A DNA stretch of 64,000 nucleotides from NCBI RefSeq assembly GCF_003050745.1, contig NZ_QAOF01000003.1:62001-126000 (forward strand). The letters run 5' to 3'. This document shows positions 61,574-64,000 of the stretch, in pieces. Source of the DNA: Sphingomonas sp. PP-CE-3G-477 (lineage in GTDB: Bacteria > Pseudomonadota > Alphaproteobacteria > Sphingomonadales > Sphingomonadaceae). The position numbers and the translations under genes are program-made. Under the pieces are notes generated by a model. It saw only the letters and a list, made by a program, of their open reading frames with translations. It ran no database searches and had not been told where the DNA came from. Each line of letters opens with the position of its first letter. Within the stretch, counting starts at the first letter, position 1.

Positions 61574-64000
61574 CCGAAGAGGTCACTCTTCCGGAACGCC
61601 GCCCAAAGCGCCCGATCGCCTGGTGGCGCTGGATCGTTAGCGCGGTCATGGCGCTGCTGGCGATCGTCGGCGCGGCGTTGCTGATCGTCGACACCGACAT
61701 CGGCCACCGTTTCGTCGCGGACCGGATCGCGGCGATCAAGACCGCGAACGGCCTGCGCTTCACGGTCGGTCGGATCGACGGCTCGCTATACGGCGACACC
61801 CGCCTGACCGATCTCCGCGTGTACGATCTCGAAGGGCTGGTCTTCCAGGCGCCCAACGTCACGCTCGATTGGTCCCCGTTCGACTGGTTCTCGAACCGCC
61901 TAGAGATACGCCGCCTGATCGTCGATCGCGCGATCCTGACGCACACCCCGCGCACCCGGCCCTCGAAGACGCGCGGCCCGATCCTGCCCGACTTCGACAT
62001 CCACATCGGCAAGCTTTCGGTCGGTCGCCTCACGCTGGCGAAGCGCGTACTCGGGACCCAAAGGATCGGGACGCTCGAAGGCCGCGCCGACATCCGCTCC
62101 GGCCGTGCACTCGTCGACCTCAAGGCACGGGTCGCTGGCAGCGATGACCTGAAGCTCCGGATCGATGCCGAGCCCGCCCGCGACCGCTTCGACCTCGACG
62201 TCGCCGCGAAGGGGGCCGCGGGCGGCGTGCTCGCGCGGATGGCGAAGGCGAGGGGCCCGGTCGCGCTCGCGGTCACCGGCGACGGCAGCTGGGCGAAGTG
62301 GAATGGCCGCGCGAACGGCATCGTCGGCACGACCCGCGTCGTCGATCTCGCGCTCGCGCAGGTCGCCGGGCGCTATACGCTGTCGGGCACGCTCTCGCCG
62401 TCGTCGCTGCTGAAGGGCCGGCTGCAAAAGCTGACGGCGCCGCGTATCCTCGTCAACGGCAGCGCTGGGTTCGCCAACCGCCGCCTCGACGGCCAGCTCT
62501 CGCTGCGTACGCCCGCGCTGGCGATCGACACGACCGGCATCATCGATCTCGCCGCCAACGCCTACCGCGACGTGCGGATCAAGGCACGACTGCTCCGGCC
62601 GCCCGCGCTGTTCGCCAACATGACCGGCAACATGGTCGAATTGCGCGCGATCCTCGACGGCCCGTTCGCGACCGCGGCGTTCGACTATCGTCTCGACGCC
62701 AGCCGGTTCGCATTCGACCAGACCGGGTTCGAGAACGCGCACGCCGCCGGCAAGGGGCGGCTGTCCGCTGCGCCAGTGACGGTACCGATCCGCTTCACCG
62801 CCGCGCGCGTCACCGGAGTCGGCACGGTGGCGGGCGGGATCCTGCGCAACCTGTCGGTCGACGGACTGCTCCGCGTGACGCCGACGCTGCTCACCGGCGA
62901 CGCGCTCAAGCTCCGTTCCGACAAGCTCACCGGCAGCATCAATCTCGCGGTCGACCTGCGCAACGGCCAGTTCGAGGTCGGCATCAACGGCGGGCTCGGC
63001 CGCTATCTGATCCCCGGCCTCGGCATCGTCGACGTCAAGTCCACGCTGCGCGTCGTCCCCGGCCCGAACCGCAAGGGCACGCGCGTGATCGGCCAGGGCA
63101 GCGCGCAGATGGTGCGGCTCGACAACGCCTTCTTCCGCAGCCTCGCAGGCGGGTTGCCGCGGATCACCACCAACCTCGAACGCACCACCGACGGCGTGCT
63201 GCACTTCACCAACCTAGTCCTCACCGCGCCGCAGATCCGGCTGACCGGCAACGGCTATCGTCGGCGCGACGGGACCTTCCACTTCGAGGGCGGCGGGCGC
63301 CAGCAGACTTACGGCCCGGTGACGCTGAAACTCGACGGCCAGATCGAGAAGCCGACGCTCGACCTCGTCTTCGCCAGCCCTAACGCGACGCTCGGCCTGT
63401 CGAACGTCCGCGCGCATCTCGATCCGACGCCGCAGGGGTTTGCCTTCACTGCGGCGGGCGGATCGCGGCTCGGGCCGTTCACCACCAACGGTGCCATCCT
63501 GTTGCCGCCGGGCGCGGGCGCGACGATCGCGATCGCCGCGCTGAACGTCGCAGGGACGCGGGCGAGCGGGAACATCGCGGTCGTCGATGGCGGCTTCAAC
63601 GGCGCGCTCGCGGTTGCCGGCGGCGGCATCTCGGGTGAACTCCTGTTCCGCCCGGTCGGCCAGATTCAGCGCGTCGAAGGGCATCTCGCCGCAAAGGCCG
63701 CGACGCTCGACGGCATCGCGCTGCGCCAGGGCAAGCTCGATTTCGTCACGTTGCTCGATCCCGCCGGCACCTCGATCGAGGCGACCGCGACCGGCCTCGG
63801 CCTGCGTCGCGGCACGTTCAGCCTCGCGCGGTTCAACGGTTCCGCGTCGCTGCGCGGTGGCGTCGGCACAATCAAGGCATCGATCGCCGGCTCCCGCGGC
63901 CGCGCGTTCGATATCCAGAGCGTCACGCAGGTGACCGCCACGAGCTACGCGATCTCCGCGCAAGGCACGCTCGACGGCCGCCCGCTTAAACTGCTCACGC
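61570..64000 (+). CDS. tamB: Translocation and assembly module TamB (partial, runs off right edge)
   Basis: AsmA-like/DUF490 protein bridging inner and outer membranes with TamA. The visible 810 codons start at a TTG inside the tamA stop (TTGA) and read LTEEVTLPERRPKRPIAWWR, then one membrane segment (IVSAVMALLAIVGAALLIV) and long repetitive beta-taco sequence (GLRFTVGRIDGSLYGDTRL, FQAPNVTLDWSPFDWFS). No ATG is available before the membrane segment, so the TTG start is preferred. The conserved C-terminal DUF490 domain lies outside the window. Confidence 0.9.
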   Translation, partial: MTEEVTLPERRPKRPIAWWRWIVSAVMALLAIVGAALLIVDTDIGHRFVADRIAAIKTANGLRFTVGRIDGSLYGDTRLTDLRVYDLEGLVFQAPNVTLDWSPFDWFSNRLEIRRLIVDRAILTHTPRTRPSKTRGPILPDFDIHIGKLSVGRLTLAKRVLGTQRIGTLEGRADIRSGRALVDLKARVAGSDDLKLRIDAEPARDRFDLDVAAKGAAGGVLARMAKARGPVALAVTGDGSWAKWNGRANGIVGTTRVVDLALAQVAGRYTLSGTLSPSSLLKGRLQKLTAPRILVNGSAGFANRRLDGQLSLRTPALAIDTTGIIDLAANAYRDVRIKARLLRPPALFANMTGNMVELRAILDGPFATAAFDYRLDASRFAFDQTGFENAHAAGKGRLSAAPVTVPIRFTAARVTGVGTVAGGILRNLSVDGLLRVTPTLLTGDALKLRSDKLTGSINLAVDLRNGQFEVGINGGLGRYLIPGLGIVDVKSTLRVVPGPNRKGTRVIGQGSAQMVRLDNAFFRSLAGGLPRITTNLERTTDGVLHFTNLVLTAPQIRLTGNGYRRRDGTFHFEGGGRQQTYGPVTLKLDGQIEKPTLDLVFASPNATLGLSNVRAHLDPTPQGFAFTAAGGSRLGPFTTNGAILLPPGAGATIAIAALNVAGTRASGNIAVVDGGFNGALAVAGGGISGELLFRPVGQIQRVEGHLAAKAATLDGIALRQGKLDFVTLLDPAGTSIEATATGLGLRRGTFSLARFNGSASLRGGVGTIKASIAGSRGRAFDIQSVTQVTATSYAISAQGTLDGRPLKLLT

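Noticed and set aside
1-64000. Prophage, insertion sequence or integrative element
   Set aside because: No transposase, integrase, phage structural gene or flanking direct repeat was recognised anywhere in the window.

Overview
The window reads as a chromosomal core region of a high-GC alphaproteobacterium, most likely a sphingomonad (Sphingomonas or close relative). The basis is gene content recalled from that group (DUF1476 ATPase-inhibitor-like protein, DUF5076, PA0069-type radical SAM protein, long PstC with an N-terminal extension, HPr-rel-A cassette), a GTTC-N7-GTTC SOS box at recA as in alphaproteobacteria, and many palindromic extragenic repeats of a style common in sphingomonads. I saw no tRNA, rRNA, CRISPR array, prophage or intact insertion sequence.

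Layout. 1-5.1 kb (minus strand): the phosphate uptake and sensing genes pstA (cut by the left edge), pstC, pstS and phoR, with a candidate three-unit Pho box before pstS. 5.2-7.8 kb (plus): a tightly overlapping cassette of a small Tat-exported protein, a PqqD-like protein, an HprK-like kinase and a nucleotidyltransferase-fold protein (the HPr-rel-A type system); this is the least understood system in the window. 7.8-12.6 kb: VanZ-like protein and phosphoglycolate phosphatase (minus), then glmU, a lipoprotein and glmS for UDP-GlcNAc synthesis. 12.6-17.8 kb: a tandem glycine riboswitch and the complete glycine cleavage operon gcvT-gcvH-gcvPA-gcvPB. 18-24.4 kb: DMT transporter, proS, VOC protein, nitrilase-like amidohydrolase, radical SAM protein and small proteins. 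24.6-27.8 kb (minus): moaB, a lytic transglycosylase and a degenerate uracil-DNA-glycosylase-like protein. 27.9-32.2 kb: ETF-ubiquinone oxidoreductase, a TPR protein and ispE. 32.2-41.7 kb: recA with SOS box, methyltransferase, GST, dicarboxylate symporter, Tat-exported M24 peptidase, alaS. 41.7-45 kb: a hypothetical protein, a TPP enzyme and a frameshifted SMP-30-like gene. 45.1-49.3 kb: a translationally coupled run scoA, acid phosphatase, DUF5076, scoB, GST, alpha/beta hydrolase. 49.4-52.6 kb: leuC, a 34-residue membrane protein, leuD and a quinone reductase. 52.6-59.5 kb: DUF1476, BolA, monothiol glutaredoxin, MBL-fold protein, DUF4230, nadA, nadC, RNase T2 and small proteins. 59.6-64 kb: tamA and the start of tamB (cut by the right edge).

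The most striking cross-cutting feature is a set of short palindromic repeat families. They fill most intergenic gaps, but one copy lies in frame inside gcvPB, a half copy lies in frame inside ispE (both translated in the same frame to a PAxAGAQ peptide), one copy appears to encode the whole signal peptide of an acid-phosphatase lipoprotein, and one supplies the Shine-Dalgarno of gcvPA.
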